Below, one piece after another: positions 10,054 through 21,381 of a stretch of DNA of 64,000 nt. The notes beneath the pieces are model-generated. The model saw nothing but the letters and a program-made list of their open reading frames with translations. It searched no databases and was not told where the DNA came from. This stretch comes from Chlorokybus atmophyticus (Eukaryota; Streptophyta; Chlorokybophyceae; Chlorokybales; Chlorokybaceae), in the NCBI GenBank assembly GCA_009103225.1, contig RHPI01000193.1:37398-101397 (forward strand), read 5' to 3'. Position numbers and translations under genes: made by a program. Each line of letters opens with the position of its first letter. Position 1 is the stretch's first letter.

Positions 10054-10514
10054 TGTTGAAGGTATTACATGGGTGATGCTTGTATCCGGTCAGCTTGCCC
10101 TTCATACAGGAGTCGAGGGTCGAAGGTACCAGGAAGAAGCGCGTGGACTCCAGACTTAGCAAGACGGTCGAGTCATGATGGACTCCGGACCAGGCTGCTT
10201 GGTAGAGCCTTGGGAGAAATTGCGTAGCTTTGTGAATACGTAAGCTTAGCAGGCGTGGCTTAGCTTGTTGGAAAGCTCTTGTTGTGAGCTAGACGTAGCG
10301 TAGCTTACGGAACAGCAATTGGCTGAGTATAGCGCACGCGGTGCTTACCAATGTAGACGTGTGTAGAGACTGGCGGGGTATATATAGCCCAGACTTGTTG
10401 CAATGAAGATAAGAGGTCACGATGTAGCATGTGTGCGGATGCTATGGCGGCAGTAGCAGTCATGCTCTTGTGTTGATGTTGTTGGCGTGTCATTTGCACA
10501 TGTGTATGTCAACA
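10054..10514 (+). repeat. LTR related to the first Copia-type element
   Basis: Begins TGTTGAAGG and ends GTCAACA. It shares the approach sequence AAGCTGCCCGCGTGGGAG and the early LTR motif CTTGTATCCGGTCAGCTTG with the 3' LTR at 4278, then diverges. TATATATA at 10379-10386 is its likely promoter. Upstream sequence from about 9940 resembles the 3' end of the first element, so this is probably a 3' LTR of a decayed copy. Confidence 0.7.
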
Positions 10515-10626
10515 GGAACAGCCGTGCGGAGGCAAATGCGGGCGCACGCGCAAGGAGTGTATAGATTTTCTGTACACGCCCATTGGTCCAACACTCGGTC
10601 CGTGGCTGCAAGTTCCTTCAATCGCA

Positions 10627-12908
10627 TATGACAACCTTGCTGCTTGGCGAGACAAAAACACCTGGTTCAACGTGCTAGCAAACCATCCCCCAGCTCCTCA
10701 ATGGGAAGCTTGGCATGGCAGCAAGTGGAGAGAACTGACTGCTTTTTGGGACTGCACGAAGACCATCCCTCTGCCAAACAAATGCGACTGTGGACGCTAC
10801 AATTATGACATTAACATGTCGCAGCACAGGGATGGTTATCAGAAATGGCATTGCGAGTGCTCCTATGAGAATGAAGAGGCTGCGCAGCAGTGTACTGGAG
10901 ACCCACGCAACATTGGGCTCATGCTGCACAGTGATGCTTTCAGCTGCGCATCTACTACAAAGCGGAGCACCCTTGTCATCAACGTCGTTGTGCTCAATGG
11001 AGGCAAGCGCGTCAGCTCACAGGCGTCTTCCATCATGCCAGTAGTATTTGTCCCAGTTGACGAGCTACTCGATGCGGACAAGGACTGTCTGAACCCGTTC
11101 ATGAAGCCCATGGTGGATGAGTTGGAGGATTTGTACGCCATGGGCTTCCCCACGCACTACAGTTTGGACTCCAGCCAGGTGGACTTCAAACTCCCTCATC
11201 GATCGGCTGGTACGCTCGCATGCATCTGTTTAGCAATGCCACGCACACGCAGCTGTTCTTGCGACCTTTCTTATGTATGGAATGCATTGCTGTGCTTGTT
11301 TAAGCTCAGGACTGTCTTTGCGCGGTCAACTGCGACTGTTAATCTTATGCACTCCACTGCTATTATTGTATGAGTTTGCTTGAGCAAGGCTCTCCATGCG
11401 ACTGTCAAGTCAGTGTGTCAAGTCTATGTGTTGCTTCATTAGCTTACACATGCAGTTTGTGCGCCTGCCCATGTCCGACATTTCATTTCAGGTCCCATGT
11501 CCGACAGTCCAAATCGACAGCCGCGGCTGTGTCCCGTGCATAGTCGCGTACGCGCGCTGCTGCGCACAAAGCAATGAGTCCTGATGCCTCCAATGGTTTG
11601 CAGGTGATAAGATTTTCCTGAGAGCCATGGTCATGAACATTGCCGGTGACAATCCAGCCCAAAGCGAGATGGGGCAATTCAAGAATGGCGGCTTATGCGG
11701 TTGCAGGGCTTGTTGCCTGCTGGCAACTCATATCCGGCACTCTACTGTCACCAAGAAAGTCACTCAAGATCCCAGCACTGACAACAATGCTGTTAAAGAA
11801 ACTCGGAGCAATAGGACCGACTTCCACAATGCTAGCAGCCGCTACCACAGTCGCCATCCATTTGAAAAGAACTGCAAAGGCCACATACCAGCTGACCGAT
11901 GAAGTTGAAAGCACAGAAGATCCCAATCGCAAGAAAGAAAAGGCCAAGAAGTATGGCGTCAACGGGCTGTCGCCTTTGTGGAGGCTTTGGCGGATGTACA
12001 AGTTTGACCCATGTTAGGACATGGCCTTTGATACTATGCACACGCTAGCCAAAGGACTGGCCAAGAGCTTGACAGCCTGCACTCTTATGGATGGTGGGGA
12101 CGAGCAGGTCAGCAAGGCTGACCTCGACAATCGGCTGTCCGTGATGAGAAATGTAAGACCAAGAGAGGTGAAGAATGGTAATCGCTGGCCACATGGCCTC
12201 AGCAGTCGCCTTGGATGGTGGAAGGCGCAGGAGCACCAGTTCTTCGTGCAATTTGGTGTGCCCTATGTTTTTCACAAGCTGCTCAGCGAAGAAAGGAGAG
12301 ATCTCGTCATGTGTCTCCACATGATCTTCCGCTTATTCTTTAACATCTCACGGCGCTTTGGTTTGGGATTCAGACCGCCTGGAGCTCGCTCGGATGCATT
12401 GCTCAGGTACTGGAAGGTCAACATCGAGATCTGCTTTAGCACCAACAAAAAGATTTTGGAGCACATTGCGGGGACTTGCCACCTGCTTGACAACATCCGT
12501 AGACACGGCAGCCATGACGTAATCTGGTGCTACGCCGCTGAGCGCGCTGTGAAGCTGTATGTCAACACCCCATCCAACTGCAAGGATTACGAGATCAGCT
12601 TTATGAAACATTCTGTCAGGAAATGGTTTGTGCGACTATTTAGCGTCATGCGTGACGATCAGCGTTCAGGCCTGCTGCTCTGCCATAGAGTTGGCAACAT
12701 ACTGTCTACAATCTGCAAAACAAAATTCGACGGGTCCACCTGGTATGAGGTCGCCACAATCAAGCACGCAGAGGATATTTGGGCGCTTGTGGAAGCATAC
12801 CCCACCCTGGCACACTCCAGGCGCGTAAAAGAACAAGGCATAGTGATTGGGCGAGGCAACATTCATTACGTCGCGAGCGACGGCTTGTTTGAGAGCATCT
12901 GTGCATAA
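10627..12908 (+). pseudogene. Tnp2-like DNA transposase, copy 2
   Basis: Exon 1 is about 10627-11209 (AWRDKNTWFNVLANHPPAP, CDCGRYNYDI, KPMVDELEDLYAMG) and ends at a phase-1 donor. Exon 2 starts at 11604 (GDKIFLRAMVMNIAGDNPAQ, then SEMGQFKNGG and CGCRACCLL). GDNPxQ plus a Cys-rich pair, and then FDPC, DMAFDTMH and GLAKSL (about 12000-12060), is the motif order I associate with Tnp2/Plavaka transposases, which cut and rejoin DNA with a DDE core. From 12021 to 12908 the frame is open (HGLSSRLGWWKAQEHQFFVQ, DALLRYWKVNIEICFSTNK). Defects: a frame change at about 11900, and a TAG stop directly after FDPC where copy 1 has Arg. So it is not active as it stands. Function was assigned from motifs only. 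Confidence 0.72.
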
Positions 12909-13199
12909 GAGAACATTGCCATTGGCACCCCGACACGGCGGACAGTGCGCGACTACAAAGCCTATATAAGGGACGGCCTGGTATACAGGTGTGCTTTATA
13001 TCTTGATTATGAATGCAGCACAGTTGTCATCGACAGTCCCACCAACGACTGTCACACAAACTGTCACTGGTGCGACTGTCTAATATAGGGTCTCTACTCT
13101 GATATCTACAGTCCCAGCATTGACAGCCGTGCAGACTGTCAATGCTGAGACTGTCAAACAACGACTGACAGATATTCTCTCTCTCTCACACACAGGCGC

Positions 13200-13935
13200 G
13201 ACTGCAAGGATGCTGTGATGCTGGATGGAAATAGGCCAGCCATCGTCAACAAAATCTTCATGTTCTTTCACACCGAGTGCCATGTGTACATTGCTGTCAA
13301 CCGCTACAGCCTGCAAAAAGATGCTGCTAGAAATCAATGGACGCAGACTCCGGTGCCTTGCATGTGGGGCGTTTGAAAAACACCAACATTCTTGTCCGAG
13401 GCCACCAGCTGCTGCGCAAAGTGTGGATGCTGACGGAGAGACCAAGGCTGCTCCCCTACATGCTGGCTTACGATTTCAGCAACCGAGAGCTGCAATTGCG
13501 AGCAGCTGATATACCTCTGCCAGTATGGCCTGAAACCGGGGATGTGCTGCTTGTGAGACATGAGGATGAGAAGAAGTCGGTCTTTGACTTTCGCGTGCCA
13601 ACTGACCCACCAGCACCTGTATCTAATGATCCTCCGCCATGGATTGTTATTGTTCGACAGCCTTAAGTTGATGATGAAGGCAACATATTGGTTGACTACC
13701 TGAAGCCTGCTCCTGGATCAGCGAGTGCTCGCCAAGGCCTACCGCGGTGGGTGGTCAATAAGGACTGTCGCAACCAGAAGGTGTCACCCATTGCGGTCAG
13801 GAGGAAGCTCAACTGGCAGCAAGTTGATCAAGGCAGATGGCAAGAGCAGCCGACAACTGAGGTTGTGCGTATGTTTTACAACAGGCACATCATGTACTAC
13901 AAAGCAGGCAAGGCTGAGGCAGGTACGCATCACTT
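13200..13935 (+). pseudogene. Downstream coding region of transposon copy 2
   Basis: Reads VNKIFMFFHTECHVYIAVNR, then after a frame change GRLKNTNILVRGHQLLRKVW, LPVWPETGDVLLVRHEDEKK, DPPPWIVIVRQP, a stop (TAA at about 13663), and on in frame through VDYLKPAPGSASARQGLPRW and RRKLNWQQVDQGRW to about 13920. Copy 1 carries the same blocks at 5045-5300. It is probably the 3' part of the transposase gene or a linked ORF; it has no recognised domain. Confidence 0.55.
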
Positions 13936-14498
13936 GTCTCATCAGTGTTGTTCCTTGACAGTCCCATGGACAGTCGGCTGTCCATAGGACTGTCGGGTAA
14001 CAACACTATCAGAGTACCGTTCCAGGGCTGTGCGATTTTCGTGGGCTTGGTCTCTCCCATGCCAGGTTGGCCGTTTGCATCACGGTGACCAGCGTGCACG
14101 TTGTTCATACAGTAAAGGCAGCCCCATATAAACTTCGGCGATGTGGACGACCTCCTTCGAGCCATGGTGTACTGCCTGAGACTGTCCACTGTGCCAAGAG
14201 ACTGTCGACGCCTACCCAACAGCACCCTGAACCCAACCCTTCACCCCCAATCTTCGCTCAACAACAACAACAACGACGCCAAAGGTCTTGCAACGCTTAT
14301 GTACGCCGCCAACCCACAGACAGCCGTTGATCATGGTGCTAACAGCCGTCAATTCCTAGGCGAGTTCAACCCTAATTTATCGTCCGCTTCGCTCTCTTGG
14401 CGAGTTGCATTGTTGCGCTACTTGTGCGGCTTGTGTGGCTTGTGCGAACTCACAACGCTTGTGCGGCTTGTGCGGTTGTTTATGTAAGGCACTGGTCC
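13936..14498. other. Transposon copy 2 spacer with GACTGTC motifs
   Basis: No supported gene. It contains at least six GACTGTC/GACAGTC motifs (for example 13958-13995 and 14178-14207). Confidence 0.4.
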
Positions 14499-14840
14499 GA
14501 CAGTCTCTGTTGACAGTCGACAGCTTGGGTTGCTCACTTGCTGTGGTGCCAGGACACTTGCACTTCTGCTGTGCTGTTTGCCAGTTGATTTCAGCTGTTG
14601 AAAGGTGAGCAGGTTGCTTGCAAGCTTGAATGCTTGCTTGCTTGCTTGTATGACAGTCTCTGTTAACAGTTGACAGCTTGGGTTGCTCACTTGCTGTGGT
14701 GCCAGGACACTTGCACTTCTGCTGTGCTGTTTGCCAGTTGATTTCAGCTGTTGAAAGGTGAGCAGGTTGCTTGCAAGCTTGAATGCTTGCTTGCTTGCTT
14801 GTATGACAGTCTCTGTTGACAGTCGACAGCTTGGGTTGCC
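14499..14840 (+). repeat. 153-bp direct tandem repeat
   Basis: GACAGTCTCTGTTRACAGTYGACAG begins at 14499, 14652 and 14805, giving a strict 153-bp period with two full copies and the start of a third. Copies are nearly identical. Each contains (GCTT)n-like runs. Confidence 0.9.
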
Positions 14841-14907
14841 CCTAGTGTGAAGTTAAACTGTCTTTGCTCTAAGTTTAGTTGTTTGTTCAGGCAGTTCAAT
14901 TGACACC

Positions 14908-16523
14908 ATGACCACTGGGGAGGCAAGACAAATGCCCGCCGCAGCTGATTGTTTCAGAGCAAAGGGGAACCACTTGCTGGGCCAAGTGACGGGCTCGCAG
15001 TTGCTATTGAAACCAGAGTTCAAGCATATGCGCACAACGCATATGAACAACCTGGCGAAGCTGAAAAAAGAGATGCTGAGCAAGTGGCCACCTCAAGGCA
15101 TGAAAGGCACAGATTTCAAGCAGAACGCCCAGCACCGGCAGGACCTGGACAATGTCTGCGAGACTGTATTGCAGGCGTCAGAGCCACTGGTCTGTGACAC
15201 AGACCACACCCTGAAATGGACCAAAGGCAAGCTGCTAGTAGAGTTGAGCTGTGTTGTAGCAAGCCTTCCAAGCAGCATGGCACTTACTCCTCGGTTTTAT
15301 TGTGTCTCCTTCTCTGTCTTGCCATTGACAGTCCTTGCCCTGCATATCCTTGATGCTTTCAGATGTTGGTTGCTCAGTAACCAGTTGCGTTATGCTATGT
15401 TCCAAGTTGTGACCTCTTTGCTGATGGCTACCAAAGGACTGTCGCTGCCATGTCTCATCTGCTTGTGTTTCTGCAGCACAAATCAAGAGTCATGTTCTCC
15501 AGCTACAGTACTCTGTTGGCGCGAAGCGCGGTAGTGATTACGGGCAAAGCATGGAAGAACGCAATGCTACCAAGAAGCAAAGGCGATCCAGCGACAGGGA
15601 AGCTACCCAAGGCATCCGCACTACTGAAGCTGCTGCTGGCTGGGGCATGACTTTTACGATTGGCAGGGACTCGAGGGCCAACCAGCAGGTGGTCATGCTT
15701 GCGCCTTTGACTGCTGAGCCTCTAACAGATGCTCAGTACCAAGCCACTTGACTGAAAGAGAGGTAACTATTGTGCTGTCGGCTGTTGATCGAGTTCTACA
15801 GTCCTCACACTGGTTTGCTTAGCTGTGCCTCCATGGCTGCGTACTGGATTCACACATGCTGCCTGCTAACTAAGGATTTCCTAACAGGGGTGCGGACGGG
15901 TTCGTTGAAGATCAGGTGTTTGACATCGCCAACAACGCAGTAATTGTTGGCATCGCCACCATCAAGTCCGTATGCGAGCCAGAACAACCAATGTGGACGT
16001 ACAATGTTTGTGTTACCCACTGGATGCCAGTGAGAAGCGAGGATGGCAACCTTGGCATTTGCCTACCTGTGAAAGAAAGGCATTTTCTCTATGGCCAGCT
16101 GGCAAGCAGCTGCCATGGTGGGCGTACTCTGGAGTACATTGCTTGCTGTGGATATGCTCCTGCTGTGACTGTATGGTGCATGAGTGCAAGAACATTTCTG
16201 TGTTAAACAACATGCAAGGCAGGGAGATGGAGTGGCCCACGATGTTCTTGGCCGACGGAGGCATCTGTCCATGTGAGGCATGCGGCAACGACGATTGCAT
16301 TGTGGTGCCGGGTTGCATCAAGGACATACTGCCTACGACCGCAGCTCGGCACAGCACAGACACAGAGGTCAGTAAGGGCTGTTGTCAGCGCATGGCATGA
16401 CTCATTGGCACGCGTTTGCTCGCACACTTACAGTAGCACACATATCATCTCTTGCAACATCACGCACAGTGTCCAACTATCTGTTGCTCACTGCCTCTCA
16501 CAAACACGGACACACACGGACAC

Positions 16524-16554
<31 letters not shown>

Positions 16555-17130
16555 ATGCTTGTATGGCGTTACGTTATGCCGCGCTCGTGGTCCTCACAGT
16601 CACTTGACAGTCGCAGGCTGTCCCATATGGACAGTCGCCAATGCACTCTATTGACAGATGTATGACATGTGCAGGCTGCTGGAGCCATCTCCGACTGTCA
16701 AGATCAAACAGTTGCAATGGACTTGATTTTGCAGCTGCAATTGTTTGCGACACCAAACCAAACGCCCCCACTAAAGAGCAGGCGATGGACGTGTACGAGT
16801 ACTACCAGCACATTGAGCACGCGGTATTCACCAGTCGTCACCAACTGCCATTCAAGGATTCTGAGCGAATGGAGTCTTATCCAGACGAGAGGATCTTGCG
16901 AGCAGTTGTCAGCTTTGCAGCAAAGAAAAAGTGGTTGGTGACCAACGATGAGGTTGAAGGAGGGTGCGAGTGGCGATATAAATCTCGCAAACTACCAGGT
17001 ATGCATATTGAACTACAAGTCATTGACAGTCCTTGGGTAGTTGTCGAGGCGACTACACATTGCAGGGCTGTTGAGCGAGGGAAGGAAGAAAAAGCCATGG
17101 CAACCCAAGAAGCAGTGGATGCGACAGCCC
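14908..17130 (+). pseudogene. Unrecognised multi-exon gene in transposon copy 2
   Basis: A series of plausible exons between introns full of GACAGTC motifs. They are 14908-15250 (MTTGEARQMPAAADCF, HMNNLAKLKKEMLSKWPPQG), 15477-15751 (KSHVLQLQYSVGAKRG, RNATKKQRRSSDREATQGIR, ending in a stop), 15890-16205 (DGFVEDQVFDIANNAVIVGI, PVKERHFLYGQLASSCHGG), about 16210-16365 (a Cys-rich CPCEACGNDDCIVVPGC) and about 16740-17000 (MDVYEYYQHIEHAVF, ERILRAVVSFAAKKKWLV). Acceptors such as TTTCTGCAG and CTAACAG precede several exons. I do not recognise the protein; CACTA elements often carry a second, DNA-binding protein gene in this place. At least one frame change (about 16130) suggests decay. Confidence 0.45.
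16502..16555. repeat. (CA)n microsatellite
   Basis: Run of CA dinucleotides, interrupted by GGA near its start. Confidence 0.9.
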
Positions 17131-17564
17131 TCGTCATCCTAGGTGGGTGGTTTATTGTGCCACAATTGCATGTGTGTGTCAACACTGTATGTCTTGTGTA
17201 AGCACAGGTAGACTCACAGTTGTTTTGCAGACATTTGATGCACGAGTTGGCTGCAGGGGCTGTCCACAGAGGCTATCAAACAAGGGTGTCCCTGGCTCCT
17301 GTGGCTGTCGTCGGCTCATGAGGCTGGGAGTCAGCACATAATGTGGAAAGATGGGAGTGGCTTCACATGGGGTCCAGCTGCCCAGGCGAAGGTGCAACAC
17401 AACAAAGCTGTTGTCAGCTGCGACTGTCAACAGCAGCGTGCAGTGCATGTAGGAGACTGTAGGTGTAGTACATGACGCTAGCTTAATACTGATGATCATG
17501 ATCAGACTGTCCTTTGACAGTCCATTCCAGCATTTTTGTGAATTGTATGCGTGGCGGATTGTAT

Positions 17565-18153
17565 GCACCAGGCATGGTGCATGAAACAGCACGCACACCA
17601 TGCATGGCTTCCATGCATGTGACATCATGACAGACCATGATTGGTGCACCAAATCAAGGTAGACCGCACCATGTATGGTGCGGTGCCTGGCAGGACCATA
17701 CGTGGTGCCGCTTGTGGACCATGTATGCGCAACACCTTGTCGGTAGCCATGGACCATTCATGGTGCGACTGTCGACCAGACTAGCACCATATGTGGTCCA
17801 CTGTGCAAGGAGGGCAGCGTACCATGATTGGTCTAGGCAATCTCAGTAACAAACATGACTTGCGGTCCGCATCCATGGACCATGTATGGTGCGACTGTCA
17901 GTTACCGGACATGAAGCAAGCAAGAAACCATGAATGGTCCACTGTTCCAGGGGGCATCGCACCATGCATGGTCCATAAATCTCATGCATACTGGCCACCA
18001 TGCCTGGTGCGTCCCAAGGGACAATGGTACCATTCACATGAAATTCGAACCATGCATGGTCCGACTGTCCATGAAAGCCGGACCATACATGGTCCGTCAA
18101 TTTCACTTAGCAGGGGAAAATCCCGGTCCTGCGTCACGGACCATTCATGGTCC
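17565..18153. repeat. Array of short palindromes with core ACCAT-N2-ATGGT
   Basis: About 15 sites spaced roughly 30-60 bp apart. Near-perfect members of the form GGACCATNCATGGTCC or GCACCATGNATGGTGC lie at 17565-17580, 17877-17892, 17959-17974, 18080-18095 and 18138-18153, with variants between them. Flanking arms alternate between GGACC and GCACC types, and several sites are followed by GCGACTGTC. No coding sequence is present. Confidence 0.85.
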
Positions 18154-18181
18154 TTGAACGTCAATCCGTGTGGCTAAGATG

Positions 18182-18445
18182 TTAATTGGTTAGTTAACTG
18201 GTCGCATCTTTTACTGCAAAGCAATAGGTGCGACCGGTCGCACCTATTGCTGCACAGCAAGGTGCGTCCAATGGCTGGTCGCACCTTTGCCGCGTAAGGG
18301 TGTGACTACCATGTAGTTTAACTCGCTAACTAGTTAGCTTAACCAATTTATAACCGGTCGCACCTTGCTGCGCAGCAAGAGATGTGACCGGGCACCTTTT
18401 GCTGCGCAGCAAGACGCCACCTTGCTGCGCAAAGTACCGGTAATT
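18182..18445. repeat. Second palindrome cluster (GGTCGCACC and TTGCTGCGCAGCAA)
   Basis: Repeated inverted units built from GGTCGCACC/GGTGCGACC and TTGCTGCGCAGCAA. Imperfect inverted arms TTAATTGGTTAGTTAAC (18182) and GTTAGCTTAACCAATTT (about 18333) flank the first part. It could be a small foldback or MITE-like insertion at the end of the larger transposon. Confidence 0.7.
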
Positions 18446-18613
18446 GCTGTGCAAATGGCAGTAGCGTCTATATACGTATCAGCCGAGCATGTCACCATTT
18501 GTTTCGTTGGAGGCCTAGTTGGGACGGTGGCAAGGTTGCACCCTGTAGACCAAAGTTTAAAACCCCTTCGACATGTGTGCAAATTGGGCAGGTAGGAGGA
18601 GAATAGTTTTATA

Positions 18614-18650
18614 ACTGTGTAGTTAGATATTCAATAGCTAACTACACAGT
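18614..18650. repeat. Perfect hairpin, 13-bp arms
   Basis: ACTGTGTAGTTAG (18614-18626), an 11-nt loop, then its exact reverse complement (18638-18650). Confidence 0.9.
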
Positions 18651-21050
18651 CAATTATTATCTTCGTTCACATTGCGACCAACGGTTCAGTTAGGTACTTA
18701 ACTCAATACCTCGTACCTTGTACATTGTATTGCATGGACGCCGCATACTCAGGAGCAGAAATCGATGCACCAGTGGTGACGATCGAGGAAAATTGAACCA
18801 TAGTTGGTTTTTGCGGTTATACGTCAGGTTTTGACCCTGGTTCTTGGCTTCCACCGCCCGCTATTGCCCCCTGGTGCGGATGTCCGCGGCATACATGGTT
18901 GTGTCGAGATTTTTCACGGTGTGCACACATACCAGTATACAAGGGAAGAAGCAGCTAGGCAGGTGTTGTCCACAACACCACCAACATGAGCAGCAGGAAG
19001 TAGGAGGCGCGTCGTCTTCAGCACAGGCGTCAAACATGGGACACACACCTTAAGCTCTAGCTGGGTAGAACACCTTCAAACGCACCCAATATAGGAGGGT
19101 AAAGAAGGCCCGTTTAACATCTAAGCCAAGCACCCTATACATACATAGCAAGTGAGCACCATGCCAACTTCAACTAAACCCCCAACACCATGCTGGCCTA
19201 GCCTGTTACACTCCTCCCTGTTGCCTTCCCACTTAGCCACAAGTGAGGTCAAAAGCCATCACCACCTTTTTGCCCACACTGTGCTGACACATTAACTTTT
19301 TTAAGCTGTAGCTACAGATACAGTAGGTACCAGCATATGCTACTGGCATATGACAACATGGTGTGACATATGTAAATCCAACCATGTTTGTAATTAATTG
19401 TATCACACACAGTACAATGATGTGCCACACGGTGACACATGTCTCATCAATCCTCACATGTCTCATCAATAACTTATAAGTTGCACGCACACTGATCAAC
19501 TCTTTGCAAGCTGCTTATCAATGCCTTGTACATTTCATCTTGCATAAGGCTCATGAGCTCAAGGACTGACTGTATGAGCGAATCACTTAGGTACTGCACA
19601 CACCAAGTAGTTAAACTCCCGAACAATCACATTGTCAACATAGCATCATGAGAGTGAGATTGCCTTGCATGTTAAATGTGACATCGGCTGATCGGTTAGC
19701 CTCTCAAGACGATGCGCATAATTATCTGCACAATGCAGCAACAACTGCATGTGCAAAGACACATGAGCCGGAATTGCTAGCAAGTGATGAGTCGTTCATG
19801 CGTGCTTCATCCTGCTGTGCTTGATTAATCTCAGTAGCGCAAGCTCATAATTTGTCGTGTGACAAAAAGGGCAATTGCACTAGCTGTTTGTAAATATAAT
19901 CAATAGCTCAACACAATCGCATGCAATACTTGATCTTTACAAGCCAAAACTGTGCAACTTGCAGAATGTTAAGAGGGTAGGGGTAGGGGCTTAAGCCAAG
20001 GTTGTAAGGTTTTACTCTTGCTACACTATTAAGCTGCGTAAGGTAAGAAGTAGACACCGTGCCTCCTCAAGCAAACACATTTATCAATCAATACACAAAT
20101 GCATCATAATATTATAACGCAATGTTAACATATACAGCCTATGTGCAGAATTGCAGAGTCATGTCGATTTGTAACTGAAAGACCAGAAACCAATCTATGC
20201 AATTCATTATCATGTACTTTCACAATTCCGCCTTTGTTGAACTCTTTTATTGGTGTCAAAACAAACTGTGACATTGTTTCACACAAACCTAACACTAGCA
20301 ATGTTGCATTGCAATTGGGAATTTTCAGATGTAGTAACAACCCCGCGATTTGTTTCATGTACATATGTTCCTAAGGGGATTATTGTGTTAAGCTGTTTGT
20401 AGTCGGTTATTATTGTGTTTAATTGATGCGTCTTGTTATGAAACCAATGACAAGCTACTTGTTGAATACAATGTGATCTATGCGGGTGTCGTGTATAGAA
20501 TCAAGCACAATTGCTAGCATGGATTAGCGTGACGCATCATGCAAGTTGTACCACTGTAAACACGGTCGCTCAACATGGGACAGCCATGGTGACATTGTTT
20601 CACACCGTCCCATTTCGAGATTGTGCATAAACACGCTATGTTGCAATCGGGTAATAATCATGCGATAATGCTACGTAATTGCATTTGATCGATGACTTTG
20701 TTCTGGATATGCCTGCAATTATGGCCCTTTATGCGGCAAACGATAGACGTTCTTTTCGCTTAACATGGACGTTGTACAAGCCCAAAAGATAAATCCCAAC
20801 AGAATTGTCATGCCCCAACAGTTAGGTCGAGTGAGTGTGTTATCTGACTGTCTCAGCCATCAACAATGCATTGCCAGTGGCCAAGCGCTTGCAAATTGGT
20901 CACTGCAAGTCGCAGCACCTTGTTTCCATGCCTATCGCCGTACATCCAGCCATCAAATGCTAATACTCAATCCGCACGACGGATTCCCGCGTCATCTCCT
21001 CGAGTTACGCCTCCTTTCTGTTACGCACGTCCCGTTAATCGCGCGGAAAA
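18651..21050. other. AT-rich spacer, no gene seen
   Basis: Only short ORFs without codon bias, motifs or splice context. AT content is high, especially 19250-20700. CT-rich and TATA-like sequence near 21050 may belong to the promoter of the giant gene downstream. Confidence 0.5.
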
Positions 21051-21381
21051 ACAATATAATTCGCGCCAGGGCGGACATTCCCTCTCTCCGCTCACGTTGC
21101 CCCAAATAGACCTAAATTTAACTACCCCTGCCGCTCGCCACTGCTGTGGCGCTGTCCGAGCAGCAGCCAACACCCAACACCCCAACGCCACCCGCCCAAC
21201 GCCAACAGCAACAACAACCCGCCACCACCGCGATGACGTGGCTCGCCGGCGGCGGAGGCGGCGGAGCCAGGGGGGATGGATGTGGGTGCCTCGCCCGGAA
21301 TAACAGCATGACCATGGCGACGATGCTCCGCATTGCTGGAGGCGACATGGAGGAGCACCGACTGGGGAGCGGGGGCCGTCA

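Larger units (their letters stand above)
10515..18180 (+). mobile_element. Tnp2-type DNA transposon, copy 2 (degraded)
   Basis: Transposase remnants (10627-12908), further element exons (13200-17130), at least 25 GACTGTC/GACAGTC motifs, and an end region of palindromes that also contain GCGACTGTC. Shared motifs across the interval suggest one element. Exact ends were not found: no terminal inverted repeat or target duplication could be fixed, and the left side is covered by the LTR ending at 10514. CACTA-type elements are known for arrays of short subterminal repeats bound by their accessory protein, which fits the layout. Confidence 0.55.

Noticed and set aside
17565-18153. CRISPR-like array
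   Set aside because: Units are palindromes with irregular spacing and variable sequence, in a eukaryotic transposon; no constant repeat with constant spacer length.
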